Notes: generated by a model from the letters alone, not told the origin. 64,000 bases of DNA from Prochlorococcus sp. AG-418-D13 (GCA_003214315.1 QCLU01000005.1:95241-159240); one strand, 5' to 3'; numbered from the stretch's first letter, positions 26,643 to 36,526 are shown. A program made the numbers and translations.

Positions 26643-27722
26643 TTAATTTTCCTGAATAAAATCTTTAAAACGTTTGCTCATGCTTTTTGTATTAAAATTA
26701 TTCTTTAACTTTTTAATAGAATTTTTTGACATTTTTTCACGAAGTATTGGAGAGTCCATAAGTTTAACCAAAACATTAGACAAATCAATGGTTGAATTTT
26801 CTTTAAAGTTGAAACCTGTATAATTATTCTCAAATGCAGCAATTTCTGGCATGTGATGTAATTTATTATTATGGATAATTGCAGGTAGACCGTATGCCAT
26901 TGCATGGATTAAAGAAAGGCCAACGCTGCCTGGGTAAACAAAAACAGCACATTTGTTTGCAATTTTAGAAATAAGGTTTTCGTCAGTTAAAGCGCCATGA
27001 AAATGTACATAACTTTCTAATTTGTAATCCCTAACCTTTTTAGAAATCGCCTTATATTCACAGCCATCTCCAATAATATCTAATTTATAACCATGCATTT
27101 TAACCAGGTTTAAAGATTCTATAATTAGATTTAAATTAGTTTTTTTAGTTAATCTTCCAATAAAGAGTATATTTAAAGGTCTATTTTTTGAAGAGTAATT
27201 TAACCTCAATTGGGAAATCTTAGAAACATTTATACCATTATTTAGTGCTCCTAAGGATTTATTAAAATTAGGAAAATTTTTTTTAAAATTTAAGACTTCA
27301 TCATCTGTATAAAAAAGAATAGAATTAGCTAATTTTGAAATATAAACTCTTATTATTTGTCGATATTTTCTAGAAGTTGATGACCAATATTGTCCCCACC
27401 AAATAGTTTTCTTTTTCATCCAAATCGCTTTTATCAAAATTAAGATGGTAGATAAATTTCTTGGATCTCCGCAAACAACAATATAATCAGCAGATGAAAT
27501 ATCTACTGTTAATGCCTTTGATTGCCAATAAAGTCCAGGAAGTAATTTTTTCATAGTCCCTAATTTTTTGGCCCATTTATATTGATTATTACCTCTAACT
27601 AAAATACCTAGTTTAGCTTCTGAATAATATACAGAAAGTTCATGATTAAGAAATTCATCTACCCTCTCAAAGAAATCTAACCTGTATTGAGGAAGAGCTG
27701 GTTGAAATATAATTACTCTCAA
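26643..27722 (-). CDS. GT4-family glycosyltransferase
   Basis: GT-B glycosyltransferase of 359 residues. The N-terminus FQPALPQYRLDFFERVDEFL is typical of group 1 enzymes acting on lipid-linked glycans. The C-terminal domain has LFIGRLTKKTNLNLIIESL, IIGDGCEYKAI and FVYPGSVGLSLIHAMAYGLP, where the usual Glu of the donor site is replaced by Ser/Leu (GLSLIHAM). The start is a TTG with no ATG alternative upstream. It sits with the neighbouring GT4 on the minus strand, divergent from the MsbA-like ABC transporter. Confidence 0.8.
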   Translation of the reverse strand: MRVIIFQPALPQYRLDFFERVDEFLNHELSVYYSEAKLGILVRGNNQYKWAKKLGTMKKLLPGLYWQSKALTVDISSADYIVVCGDPRNLSTILILIKAIWMKKKTIWWGQYWSSTSRKYRQIIRVYISKLANSILFYTDDEVLNFKKNFPNFNKSLGALNNGINVSKISQLRLNYSSKNRPLNILFIGRLTKKTNLNLIIESLNLVKMHGYKLDIIGDGCEYKAISKKVRDYKLESYVHFHGALTDENLISKIANKCAVFVYPGSVGLSLIHAMAYGLPAIIHNNKLHHMPEIAAFENNYTGFNFKENSTIDLSNVLVKLMDSPILREKMSKNSIKKLKNNFNTKSMSKRFKDFIQEN

Positions 27723-27893
27723 TTAATATTTTTAAAATATTTCTTATTTATTATATTTTTAAAATAATCAATATCTTTATATTAGTATTAATTTATTAAT
27801 AAAAAAAATATTTTCTAAATCTAAAGCTCATAATTAAGCTATTTAATTGACAGCTAATGTCGAATTTGCTAAATTAATTGGATATATTTGAAA

Positions 27894-29618
27894 ATGAATA
27901 ATTTATATTATTTAATAGGATACATTCTAAAAATAAAGAAAAGAAAGATATTTGAAAACATTTTTTTAATGATAATTGCATCTTTGTCAGAGATGATATC
28001 TCTTTTGATGATAATTCCCTTTGTTTCAACACTAACTAATCCAGATTCAATTAACAACCTAAGAATAGCAATATTTTTAAATAACTTTTTTAATCTTAAT
28101 AGCTTTTCAAAAACAGTAAGTGTCATAGCAATAGTTCTATGTATCACAACAATCCTTACTAATTTCCTAAGAGCAAAAAGTCTAAGGTATAGCTGCAAAA
28201 TAAATGCTGAGATAACAAATAAGTTAAGTTTAGATGCCTTTGATAATTTTTTAACTGCCCCGTACCTGAAACAAATAGAAAAAAACAGTGGAGATTTGAT
28301 AACAAAATTTAACTATTTTAATAAGTTATTTTCTGGAATTTTGATGCCGATCTTTTATATTCTTAATTATGGTTTAATTATTATTTCTATTTTTCTTGTC
28401 TTATCAGTTAGTTCGCCTTATGCAGCTTTAATAGTTTCTATAGTAATTACCTTATTCTATTTAATTATAATTACATCTACAAAAAGTAAAATAAAAAATC
28501 TTAGCAAATTACAAGGACAATATAATTTATTATATACAAGAAAACTCCAAGAAGTTATTGGAGGTATAAAAGAGATTAATTTAAAAAACAACTATCTTTT
28601 TTATGAGAAAAGATATAATGAAATTGACTATAAAATGAGGGCTTCTACAGCAGAAGTTATATTTTTAAATGGCATACCTAAATTCTTACTAGAAGGATTA
28701 GGACTGTCTTCTATCTTTGCCTTTATGGCAATATTTTCATTCAACAATGAAATTAACTCTATATTGCCAAAAATAAGTTTAATTTTATTGGCTTTCCAAA
28801 AAATGCTCCCAGCTATACAGAATATATATTCAGCTAGTAATACATTAAGGAGTAATAGTTTTCTTTTAGATGCTTTTAAAGAATTACTAAATACAAAAAA
28901 CAGCATTAAAAAACAAAAAAGAGTTTTAAATCCTAAAAATACTCCTTTTTTTCAGAAAGATCTAATTATTAATTCATTAAGTTTTTCTTATAAAAAAAAT
29001 AAAAAAATCATAAATAATTTTAACTTTAAAATTGAAAAAGGTGATGTGGTTGGAGTTATAGGTAAAACTGGTTGTGGCAAAAGCACTTTGATTGATTTGC
29101 TTCTGCTACTCATAAAACCTGAAGCAGGTAAATTGATAGTTGATGGGGTTGATATTTTTAGCAAATTAAAATTACAACAAAGATGGCAATCAATTATTTC
29201 TCACGTGCCCCAGGAAATTTTTCTAGATGAAACAACTATAAAAAACAATATCGCATTTGGAATAAAAGATAAAGATATTGATAAGGAAGAATTAATAAGA
29301 GCTGCTAAAATAGCGCAAATTCACAATTTTATAATTTCCTTGCCTTTAAAGTATGACACTCTTATAGGAGAGAGAGGAACGAATATAAGTGGAGGTCAAA
29401 AACAAAGATTAGGAATTGCAAGATGTTTATATAACAAACCAGAAATTATAATTCTTGATGAAGCCACTAGCGCTCTTGATAATGAGACAGAAGATCAATT
29501 TATAAATGAATTAACTAAAGACAAGAAGGTAACTATAATAATGGTTGCCCATAGATTAAGATCTTTAGAAAAATGCAACAAGATTATTAATTTAGCCAAG
29601 GAAAATAGTTTTCAATAA
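27894..29618 (+). CDS. MsbA-like ABC transporter (TMD-NBD fusion)
   Basis: Half-size exporter of 574 residues. The N-terminal part, to about residue 330, contains several hydrophobic membrane segments; the C-terminal ATPase follows. Walker A is GKTGCGKSTLID, the signature ISGGQKQRLGIARCLY, Walker B IIILDEATSALD, and the H-loop MVAHR, so it is catalytically intact. ATG at 27894 is preferred to the TTG at 27888. Homologues in glycan clusters flip lipid-linked oligosaccharides (PglK/MsbA type), a likely role here among glycosyltransferases. Its stop overlaps the convergent gene by seven bases. Confidence 0.87.
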   Translation: MNNLYYLIGYILKIKKRKIFENIFLMIIASLSEMISLLMIIPFVSTLTNPDSINNLRIAIFLNNFFNLNSFSKTVSVIAIVLCITTILTNFLRAKSLRYSCKINAEITNKLSLDAFDNFLTAPYLKQIEKNSGDLITKFNYFNKLFSGILMPIFYILNYGLIIISIFLVLSVSSPYAALIVSIVITLFYLIIITSTKSKIKNLSKLQGQYNLLYTRKLQEVIGGIKEINLKNNYLFYEKRYNEIDYKMRASTAEVIFLNGIPKFLLEGLGLSSIFAFMAIFSFNNEINSILPKISLILLAFQKMLPAIQNIYSASNTLRSNSFLLDAFKELLNTKNSIKKQKRVLNPKNTPFFQKDLIINSLSFSYKKNKKIINNFNFKIEKGDVVGVIGKTGCGKSTLIDLLLLLIKPEAGKLIVDGVDIFSKLKLQQRWQSIISHVPQEIFLDETTIKNNIAFGIKDKDIDKEELIRAAKIAQIHNFIISLPLKYDTLIGERGTNISGGQKQRLGIARCLYNKPEIIILDEATSALDNETEDQFINELTKDKKVTIIMVAHRLRSLEKCNKIINLAKENSFQ

Positions 29619-31129
29619 TTTTTAAAATTAGATTTTTGAGCCTTATAATTTTCAATACAAGAATCTTTATTGAGTAAAAAACGTAATCTAAAAATTCTTA
29701 ATGAAATCATAGTTAATCCTATTGCAATTTTCAGAACATAATTATTAAATATAGTTTTATTTATTATTTGATTTAAAGAATTATAATAACTAAATTTCAC
29801 ATGATCTTCATCCAATAATGATTCAACAAATAAAATACTATCTCTATAAGAATTTGGATTAGGTTTTATGTCTGAATTGAGCAATTTTATAATATCTTTT
29901 TCTGACTTAGGCTTATTTAAAGATTCTAGTTCCTGAAACCAATTACATCCAAGGAAAATTACTTTCTTTTTCATTTGTAAAGCCTCGACTGATATTGAAC
30001 TGCCAATAGAAACAACATAATCAGAATATTTAATTAATTGATAAGAAGAAATATTCTGTTGGGGCTGAATCAAATCGAAATTAGATTTAATACTTGCTTT
30101 TTTTATTATCTTTCTTATTTCTGATCTCTCATTATATTTAACTAATCTTTGATTTGGATGAAATCTCAATATGAAGTGGTAAGAACTATCCAAATCAAGT
30201 GATAAAAAATAATTTATATGATCATAATGATTTTTCTTCATAGAATCGTTAGAATAACTTGGTAATGCTATATATTCCAAAAAGGTTCCTGGAAAGATTG
30301 AAACAATTTTTTTATTCAATTTTTTTAAATGAGAAATTTTTTCTTTCAAATTTTTAGAATTACGATATTGCTCACTATAAGTGTAGAAACCCCTGGAACT
30401 AAAGGATTCTGGTTTTTCAATTAATCCCTTTGCTCTACTAAAATAAAGATTTGATTTTATTATTGCATTTTCATTAATTCCTGATTTATTGAAATTATCT
30501 AGCTTATTAAAAATCACCTTACTATATTGATTAATATCATTAACATCAGGCCAATTTGTCTTGTAAGCATATCTTCCACTTATTTGAGAAAGAATAACAG
30601 AAGAATATTTGATAAAGTTTAGTCTTGCAAGATTAACAAGAAAAACCTGCGCAGGTCTCCTACCATTCCATACGATTACTTCATCAATATCATTATTTTT
30701 AATAAATGAATCTAAAAAGTAAGAACTTTTTTCAATACTTAAAAGAATCTTTTTTTCAAAATTTTTATAATAACTTGTTCTCCTATTAGCTAATCCATCA
30801 CATAAAATTTCACAATAACTTCCATAAATTGAATCTAAGAGATTCTGATTTACTTTCTTCTTAAAGGAAACATCTTTAATATTTGAACGTGGAATAAAAG
30901 AACAATTAATCCCAAATTTATTTAATTCGTTGTGAATATAAATATTTCTTTTTTTTGTAATGATTTTTGCGAAATGATTACATAGTGGATTTGCTGGATT
31001 CCCAAAAAAAGAATCATTCGAAGAAAGAAAAAATACATTATTTCCAGTATCTAAAAGATATCTAGATAATTCGCATAACTCTAAGGAATGAGGCCATAAA
31101 CCTACATCATTAAAAATTAATTTATTCAT
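29612..31129 (-). CDS. Probable glycosyltransferase, last gene of nonulosonate operon
   Basis: A 505-residue protein without a textbook signature. Near residues 325-410 it has FILRFHPNQR and SDYVVSIGSSISVEALQMKK, which resemble the nucleotide-sugar-binding half of GT-B capsule and sialyltransferase-like enzymes (HP and S-S-x-E/S motifs). It overlaps the LegG-like gene by eight bases and ends the ten-gene minus-strand operon that makes a CMP-nonulosonate. The simplest inference is that it transfers that sugar. The start ATG is clear. Confidence 0.5.
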   Translation of the reverse strand: MNKLIFNDVGLWPHSLELCELSRYLLDTGNNVFFLSSNDSFFGNPANPLCNHFAKIITKKRNIYIHNELNKFGINCSFIPRSNIKDVSFKKKVNQNLLDSIYGSYCEILCDGLANRRTSYYKNFEKKILLSIEKSSYFLDSFIKNNDIDEVIVWNGRRPAQVFLVNLARLNFIKYSSVILSQISGRYAYKTNWPDVNDINQYSKVIFNKLDNFNKSGINENAIIKSNLYFSRAKGLIEKPESFSSRGFYTYSEQYRNSKNLKEKISHLKKLNKKIVSIFPGTFLEYIALPSYSNDSMKKNHYDHINYFLSLDLDSSYHFILRFHPNQRLVKYNERSEIRKIIKKASIKSNFDLIQPQQNISSYQLIKYSDYVVSIGSSISVEALQMKKKVIFLGCNWFQELESLNKPKSEKDIIKLLNSDIKPNPNSYRDSILFVESLLDEDHVKFSYYNSLNQIINKTIFNNYVLKIAIGLTMISLRIFRLRFLLNKDSCIENYKAQKSNFKNY

Positions 31130-32291
31130 ACTTTAGTTCATGATAAATATTCTTAATAATTTCGTTTGTATTCGCAGAGAAAATTTTATGAATAAATTCT
31201 GCAGCTTTATTAACTGAGTTTTTCACATAATATGGATTATCTTGAGAAATGATTTTTTCATAATTAAAAATGCAATTATCTATGCAGCGCGTAATCATAA
31301 TTGAGTCTGCATCTATTTGAATTGTATTTTTTGCAAGTTGTCTCCCTTTTTGCCTCCCTCCAATAAGAACACCAACACATTTAAAAAAAGGTACCTCTTT
31401 TACAATGCTAGAACTATTGCCTATTACAAGAACTTTTTCATTTTTTCCATAATTCATAAGTGCCAAATAATTTTTAGCTCCGAGCGTACTATGGAAAGAG
31501 ACATCAGCATTAAAAGATTTAAATTTCATTACAAATTTTGATACATATTTTCCGCCGATATCAGCATTTACTCCAGTTATAATTATTCTCATATTAAATC
31601 TTTCAGAAAGATTTTTAAAAGCTTTATGTATTTGATTCAATTCTTTTATTTGTCCTTCAATAAAAGAAGATAAGGGATGATATGTAAAAACTACTATAAA
31701 GTCGTAATTTTTATCTTTTAGATGATATTTATTAATAATCTCAGTATCAGATATGATTTTAAAGTAATTTTCACCTGTAAAAATTCCGCAATTAATTATT
31801 CTTGAGGAATTTATATCATTCTTAAGAAGATGATTTTGAGCTTTTTCATTTGTAGTAATAAATAGTGATGATAATGCAGATATAGAATGCCTTACATTAT
31901 CGTCAAAAGTTCCGCCCATAGTAATATCTCCAGCTTCAATATGTATTAAAGGTAATCCAATTTGAGATATAGCGATTGCAAAACCAAAACTTTCATATCT
32001 ATCTGCAAAAACCATACCCAATCTGAAAGTATCAAAATTAAGTTTATTAATTTCTGATAACACTCTAGAAATTCTTACGCTATGAGAATTGTCAACATCA
32101 ATTAAATTTATTTTTTTTAGAATTTCTAATTTTTCATTTTTTAAATTCTCTTCCATTAATAGTTTAGTTTCAATATCTGAGTATGAAATTATTACATTTA
32201 TTGAAGCTTTGTATTTCTTTTTAAGAACAACCCATAAAGGTAGTTGGAGAAATAATTCAGCTCTAGACCCAGTAAATACTATTATCTTCAA
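31122..32291 (-). CDS. Hydrolysing UDP/GDP-GlcNAc-type 2-epimerase (NeuC/LegG family)
   Basis: A 389-residue member of the hydrolysing 2-epimerase family, which releases a ManNAc-type sugar as the immediate precursor of nonulosonate condensation. The N-terminus VFTGSRAELFLQLPLW matches the R-A-E/D NeuC motif. Then come GMVFADRYESFGFAIA (GDR-E variant), HIEAGDITMGGTFDDNVRH, and VIGNSSSIVKE, which correspond to the catalytic Asp/Glu and UDP-binding Ser-Ser. The start is a TTG. In a Leg pathway this is LegG, hydrolysing and epimerising the 2,4-diacetamido-6-deoxy sugar nucleotide. Confidence 0.85.
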   Translation of the reverse strand: MKIIVFTGSRAELFLQLPLWVVLKKKYKASINVIISYSDIETKLLMEENLKNEKLEILKKINLIDVDNSHSVRISRVLSEINKLNFDTFRLGMVFADRYESFGFAIAISQIGLPLIHIEAGDITMGGTFDDNVRHSISALSSLFITTNEKAQNHLLKNDINSSRIINCGIFTGENYFKIISDTEIINKYHLKDKNYDFIVVFTYHPLSSFIEGQIKELNQIHKAFKNLSERFNMRIIITGVNADIGGKYVSKFVMKFKSFNADVSFHSTLGAKNYLALMNYGKNEKVLVIGNSSSIVKEVPFFKCVGVLIGGRQKGRQLAKNTIQIDADSIMITRCIDNCIFNYEKIISQDNPYYVKNSVNKAAEFIHKIFSANTNEIIKNIYHELKYE

Positions 32292-33066
32292 TTGAATATT
32301 TAGGGATTTTAAAATTGATGTTTACATAAGATAACAGCTTTCGATTATCAAGTAAAGTAAAAGGCTTTGGACAAGAAATATATCGAAAATTAGGATTTAG
32401 TAAATCCATTATATTTACTCTTTTTGAAGATGAAATATTAAAAATTTCATCTGAAATATTTTTTTTTATTTTTATCAATTCGAGAATTATTTTAAAAAAG
32501 TCACTGCTAAATAAAAATTCATGACTAAAAGAATAATCATTTGATAACTGCAAGTTACCAGTTTTATTTGAATTCACAATCTTATTAAAAAGTGTATTGG
32601 GTTTTGGGTATTTATCAACATAAGAGGGAATTCGTAGTATTAAGTATTTCTTATTTAAGAAAGAGATTAATTTTTTTTCGTTTCTATTTTTTAATTTTTG
32701 ATAAAGAAAAATACTTGATTTGGTATCGTTCTCGCTATATGTACCTTTTGATTTATGAAGGTAAACCTTAGAACTTGAAATGTAAACAAATAAATTTCTT
32801 GTACATTCAATTGCCTTATCAAATCTTTTAATAGCGGATTCGTATAAATCAAAATCATCTTCTCTTAAGAAAGCAGGATCCGCTAAATAAATGCAAATGT
32901 TTTCTGAATAGGTAGAAGACCAATCCCGAAAAGATATTTCTTTTTGAAGTAATCTTTGTATTCTTGTTACCTTTCTATAATTTATACCTTTAGAATATAA
33001 AAAATCCGTAAATCCTTTACCTATATACCCATTTGCTCCAATAATATCAATAGTTTTAAAAGACAT
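32263..33066 (-). CDS. NAD-dependent epimerase/dehydratase family protein
   Basis: A short extended-SDR protein (267 residues). It shows IIGANGYIGKGFTDFL for cofactor binding, FVYISSSKVYLHKSK for the catalytic Ser region, and FLYQKLKNRNEKKL as a poor Tyr-X3-Lys (Tyr-Gln-Lys-Leu-Lys). It lies between the NeuB-like and NeuC-like genes and overlaps both (11 and 29 bases), so it is clearly part of the nonulosonate operon. The role is unknown: perhaps an additional reduction or epimerisation such as at C8, as in 8-epi-legionaminate, but that is speculation. Confidence 0.68.
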   Translation of the reverse strand: MSFKTIDIIGANGYIGKGFTDFLYSKGINYRKVTRIQRLLQKEISFRDWSSTYSENICIYLADPAFLREDDFDLYESAIKRFDKAIECTRNLFVYISSSKVYLHKSKGTYSENDTKSSIFLYQKLKNRNEKKLISFLNKKYLILRIPSYVDKYPKPNTLFNKIVNSNKTGNLQLSNDYSFSHEFLFSSDFFKIILELIKIKKNISDEIFNISSSKRVNIMDLLNPNFRYISCPKPFTLLDNRKLLSYVNINFKIPKYSIEDNSIYWV

Positions 33067-34096
33067 CTTCTTTTTTTATTTGTGTATTTTCAGGTATTGG
33101 ATTAATTGCCTTTTTCCCAAATAAAAAATCTAGTTTCGTAGCATGAAAATAGCCAGTACCAGGTCTCTTAACAGTTAGATTTTGTTCAGAAAATACATCT
33201 CCAGCAGAGATTGAGACCTTTGCTACAACAGAAGCGAAAGCAAAATCTCTAGTTGAATTTTCTTCTATTATTTCTAATCTCTTGGTTCCAAACCTTTGCT
33301 TGCCAAGTATTTTTGAGGCTGTAATTATTTCCTTCAAATCAGTAGGGGTCATGGAACAAGAAATATCTGGGCCAACTCTTTTTTTTGAATCGGTGAAATG
33401 ACGTTCAAGAATTGATGCTCCTAATGCTAAAGCCCCAAAACATGCATAATTAGTAATAGTGTGATCTGATAATCCAATTATAATTTCGGGATATCTTTTT
33501 CTCATCTCTGTTATTGCATTTAATCTCACACAATTGTCAGGAGTTGGATAAATATTTGTACAGTGCATTAAAGCAAAGCTATTTCCATATTTTCTAATTT
33601 CCTCAACAGTTTTGTCTATAGAATCTAATGTGTTCATGCCAGTACTAAGAAGTAAGGGCAATTTAGATAAACATGCTTCTTTAATTAAAGGCAAATTGTT
33701 AAATTCCCCAGAACCAATCTTAATAAAAGGAACATCTAAATTAACTACTCTCTCAATTGCAGGGATTGAAAAGGGAGTAGAGATAAAATGTACACCTCTT
33801 GATTTAACATAATTTGCGACCTCTTTTTCTTCCTCTATAGAAAGTTCACAACTTTCAATTATTTCATAAATGTTATCTCTAGTATGAACAGGTACTATTT
33901 TTTTTGCCTCACTGGACATTTCCTCAGACGCAATGTGGGTTTGCAACTTAACAAATTCGGCTCCAGCATCAATTGCTTTTTTTGCCAACAATAATGCCTC
34001 ATTTAATTTACCATTATGGTTAATACCTATTTCAGCGATAACTAATGGATCATTTTCCTCAGTTAATACTCTATCTAAATATTTAAAGTTTCTCAT
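33056..34096 (-). CDS. N-acetylneuraminate/legionaminate synthase (NeuB/LegI)
   Basis: PEP-condensing synthase for nine-carbon nonulosonates. The TIM-barrel domain shows IAEIGINHNGKLNEALLLAK, FVKLQTH, STPFSIPAIE, IKIGSGEFNNLPLI and LSDHTITN. The C-terminal antifreeze-like SAF domain has VKRPGTGYFHATKLDFLFGK. Both are complete at 346 residues, with a normal ATG start. It overlaps the downstream epimerase by 11 bases and follows LegB by five bases. The neighbouring LegB and LegC genes make legionaminic or a related diacetamido acid the likely product. Confidence 0.92.
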   Translation of the reverse strand: MRNFKYLDRVLTEENDPLVIAEIGINHNGKLNEALLLAKKAIDAGAEFVKLQTHIASEEMSSEAKKIVPVHTRDNIYEIIESCELSIEEEKEVANYVKSRGVHFISTPFSIPAIERVVNLDVPFIKIGSGEFNNLPLIKEACLSKLPLLLSTGMNTLDSIDKTVEEIRKYGNSFALMHCTNIYPTPDNCVRLNAITEMRKRYPEIIIGLSDHTITNYACFGALALGASILERHFTDSKKRVGPDISCSMTPTDLKEIITASKILGKQRFGTKRLEIIEENSTRDFAFASVVAKVSISAGDVFSEQNLTVKRPGTGYFHATKLDFLFGKKAINPIPENTQIKKEDVF

Positions 34097-34101
34097 TATA
34101 T

Positions 34102-35094
34102 TTAAATTGTGTAATTTGAACTCGAAATTTTAGATCCTATATTTTTATACCATTGAAAGGTTTTTTCTAAACCTTTCATAAAACCTTCATTACCTGAATA
34201 AGTAGGTTTCCATTGAGTATTTTTAAGGATTTTTGTATTATCACCCCAAAGTCTATCAACTTCTGACTTTTGTGGTCTTAGCCTTGCAGGGTCAATCATT
34301 ATTTTTTTTTCAATACCTGAAACTTTTTGCAAAACATCCACAATTTGATTCATTGATATCTGAAAATTTGAACTAGCATTAAAAGCTTCACCTATGCATT
34401 TATCAAAAGATTTTATGATAGCAACAAAAGCATTAGCAGTATCCTCAACATAATTAAAATCCCTAAATGAATTTAAATTACCTAAAACAAGTTGTTCATT
34501 TTTTGGATCTAAAAGTTGATTAATAACGGTTGGAATAAAAGCTCTATTACTTTGTCTAGGACCATAAGTATTAAAAGGTCTAATTATAGTAACTGGCAGA
34601 TCAAAAGATTTAAAATAAGATAAGGCCAATTGATCAGCTGCTATTTTTGTCGCTGCATATGGTGATTGTCCTACAGCAGGATGTAATTCATCAATAGGTA
34701 CATATTGTGCAGTCCCATATGTTTCACTTGTTGATGTTTGAATAAAACCCTTAATATTTTTAGATAATGACTCATTCATATAATTCAATACCCCTTTTAT
34801 ATTAGTTTCAACATATGACTCGGGGGCCTCGTAACTATATGGTATCCCTATTAAAGCTGCCATATTGATCACATAACCATTTGAAGGAATTGCCTTTTTA
34901 GCTATATTTTTATCTGTAATATCTCCGAAAAAAAACTCTATCTTATTTTTGTTTTTATAATGATCTAACCAACCTATTGAATTAGAAGAGGTATATCGGC
35001 ATAATGCTCTTACTCTAAAACCATTCTCAATTAGTTTTTGACAAACCCATGACCCAATAAAACCCCCAGCTCCAGTAACTAAAACCTCATCCAT
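34102..35094 (-). CDS. LegB-like nucleotide-sugar 4,6-dehydratase
   Basis: Extended SDR of 330 residues. It has VTGAGGFIGSWVCQKLIENG, INMAALIGIPYSYEAPESY, TSTSETYGTAQYVPI (catalytic Thr-Ser-Glu) and SPYAATKIAADQLALSY (Tyr-X3-Lys). The ETNIKGVLN and RPFNTYGPRQSNRA segments match the LegB group, which dehydrates GDP-GlcNAc or UDP-GlcNAc at the start of the legionaminate route. It overlaps legC by eight bases and shares its transcript. A PtmE-like gene nearby (43680) hints at the GDP route. Confidence 0.87.
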   Translation of the reverse strand: MDEVLVTGAGGFIGSWVCQKLIENGFRVRALCRYTSSNSIGWLDHYKNKNKIEFFFGDITDKNIAKKAIPSNGYVINMAALIGIPYSYEAPESYVETNIKGVLNYMNESLSKNIKGFIQTSTSETYGTAQYVPIDELHPAVGQSPYAATKIAADQLALSYFKSFDLPVTIIRPFNTYGPRQSNRAFIPTVINQLLDPKNEQLVLGNLNSFRDFNYVEDTANAFVAIIKSFDKCIGEAFNASSNFQISMNQIVDVLQKVSGIEKKIMIDPARLRPQKSEVDRLWGDNTKILKNTQWKPTYSGNEGFMKGLEKTFQWYKNIGSKISSSNYTI

Positions 35095-36526
35095 TATGCA
35101 ATCCCAATAACATTAATATTTTATCAACAATGATCTCAATATTCTCACTTGTTAAGTTTGGACTAGAAGGTAAACAAATATAAGACTTATTCAAGTACGA
35201 GGAATTAGGATAAATCCCTTTTTTATAGGATTTATAGATTGGCATTGATGATAAAGGATAAAAGACTTTTCTAATATCTATACCCAACAACTTTAGTTGA
35301 TATTCCAATTTTTCTACTCCATAATTTTCAATTTTTTCATGTGTTGTTGTTACGAGCCATCTTGAATTTTCGACATCTAAAGCTTCATCGGCATTAAAAG
35401 AGAATCCAAAAGGGATCATTAAATCTTTATATTTTTGAAATACCCTTTTTTTTCGCCTTAAAACTTTTTCTATATTTTCCATCTGTGCTAAACCCAATGC
35501 ACCTTGGAGATTTGTCATCCTAAAATTAAATCCTACTTGATCATGCCAATATCTTTTCTTAGGATTCATTCCATGGTCTCTTAATATTTTTGCCTCTCCT
35601 TTTTTTAAATCATTAGAACAAAATAACATTCCTCCTTCACCAGTAGTTATGGTTTTATTTCCATAAAAGCTAAAAGTGGCAAAATCAGAATAATATCCTG
35701 AATGTTTATTATTTCTAAAAGATCCAAGAGATTCAGCACAATCTTCAATTATTTTTATATGAGATGGAATGTTTTTTCTAAGCTGTAAAATATCTACAGG
35801 GTATCCATATAGATTTACTACTATTATAACTTTGGTTTTATTAGTAATTTTATCAAGAAGTAAATTAGTATTTATACACATAGTATCTCTATCTACATCT
35901 ACTAATTTCACGATACTATTGGATCTAATTGCAGAATTTATTGGAGAGGCAAAAGTTAAATCCGGCGCTATAATTTCATCGTTTTTTTTCAAATTGCATA
36001 AAGAAATAGCCAACTCTAAAGCTGTTGAACCACTACTTGTAGATATACAATCGTTTAATCCTGTAAATTCAGAAAATTTTTGCTCAAACTTTTTGACATA
36101 TTCCCCGGCACTTGAAACCCAAGATTTTTTAATACAATCTGTAAGATAAAGCAATTCATTCCCTTCAAACGAAGTGTTATAAATTGGAATATATTCATCC
36201 ACCTCCTGTCCTATGCACCCAAGTACTTTTTGAAATTCATCTAATAAAGGAATAGATTTAATACCATCTTTTCTTAGAGAAAGAACATCAGATCTTTCAT
36301 CGTTAATAGATGCTGCAGTATAATTTTTATTCATTACTTCGCTTAAAGCATCATCTAAGCCATGACCTTTGAGAAGTTTTCTCCTTAAATCTCCATCAGT
36401 TATCACACCTACTAAAGTATTTTCACAATCAACAACAAAAACAGTATCTAAGCAAAAATCATTCATTCTTACCATTACATCTCTTACAGTTAAATTTTGA
36501 TTAATTAATAAAGTTGATAGTTTCAT
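35087..36526 (-). CDS. LegC-like aminotransferase with N-terminal CBS-domain pair
   Basis: PLP aminotransferase (DegT/DnrJ/EryC1 family) that aminates C4 of the 4-keto sugar. Residues of about 115-479 hold the enzyme, with STSSGSTALELAISL, APDLTFASPINS, EDCAESLGS and the PLP Lys in SFYGNKTITTGEGGML. Residues 1-115 are an unexpected tandem CBS module with GVITDGDLRRKLLKG. That module closely resembles the one at the N-terminus of the PtmE-like nucleotidyltransferase encoded at 43680. I start at the ATG at 36526, two bases after the preceding gene's TGA; an upstream TTG (36592) would run into that gene. The CBS fusion suggests nucleotide-level control of flux. Confidence 0.88.
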   Translation of the reverse strand: MKLSTLLINQNLTVRDVMVRMNDFCLDTVFVVDCENTLVGVITDGDLRRKLLKGHGLDDALSEVMNKNYTAASINDERSDVLSLRKDGIKSIPLLDEFQKVLGCIGQEVDEYIPIYNTSFEGNELLYLTDCIKKSWVSSAGEYVKKFEQKFSEFTGLNDCISTSSGSTALELAISLCNLKKNDEIIAPDLTFASPINSAIRSNSIVKLVDVDRDTMCINTNLLLDKITNKTKVIIVVNLYGYPVDILQLRKNIPSHIKIIEDCAESLGSFRNNKHSGYYSDFATFSFYGNKTITTGEGGMLFCSNDLKKGEAKILRDHGMNPKKRYWHDQVGFNFRMTNLQGALGLAQMENIEKVLRRKKRVFQKYKDLMIPFGFSFNADEALDVENSRWLVTTTHEKIENYGVEKLEYQLKLLGIDIRKVFYPLSSMPIYKSYKKGIYPNSSYLNKSYICLPSSPNLTSENIEIIVDKILMLLGLHNG

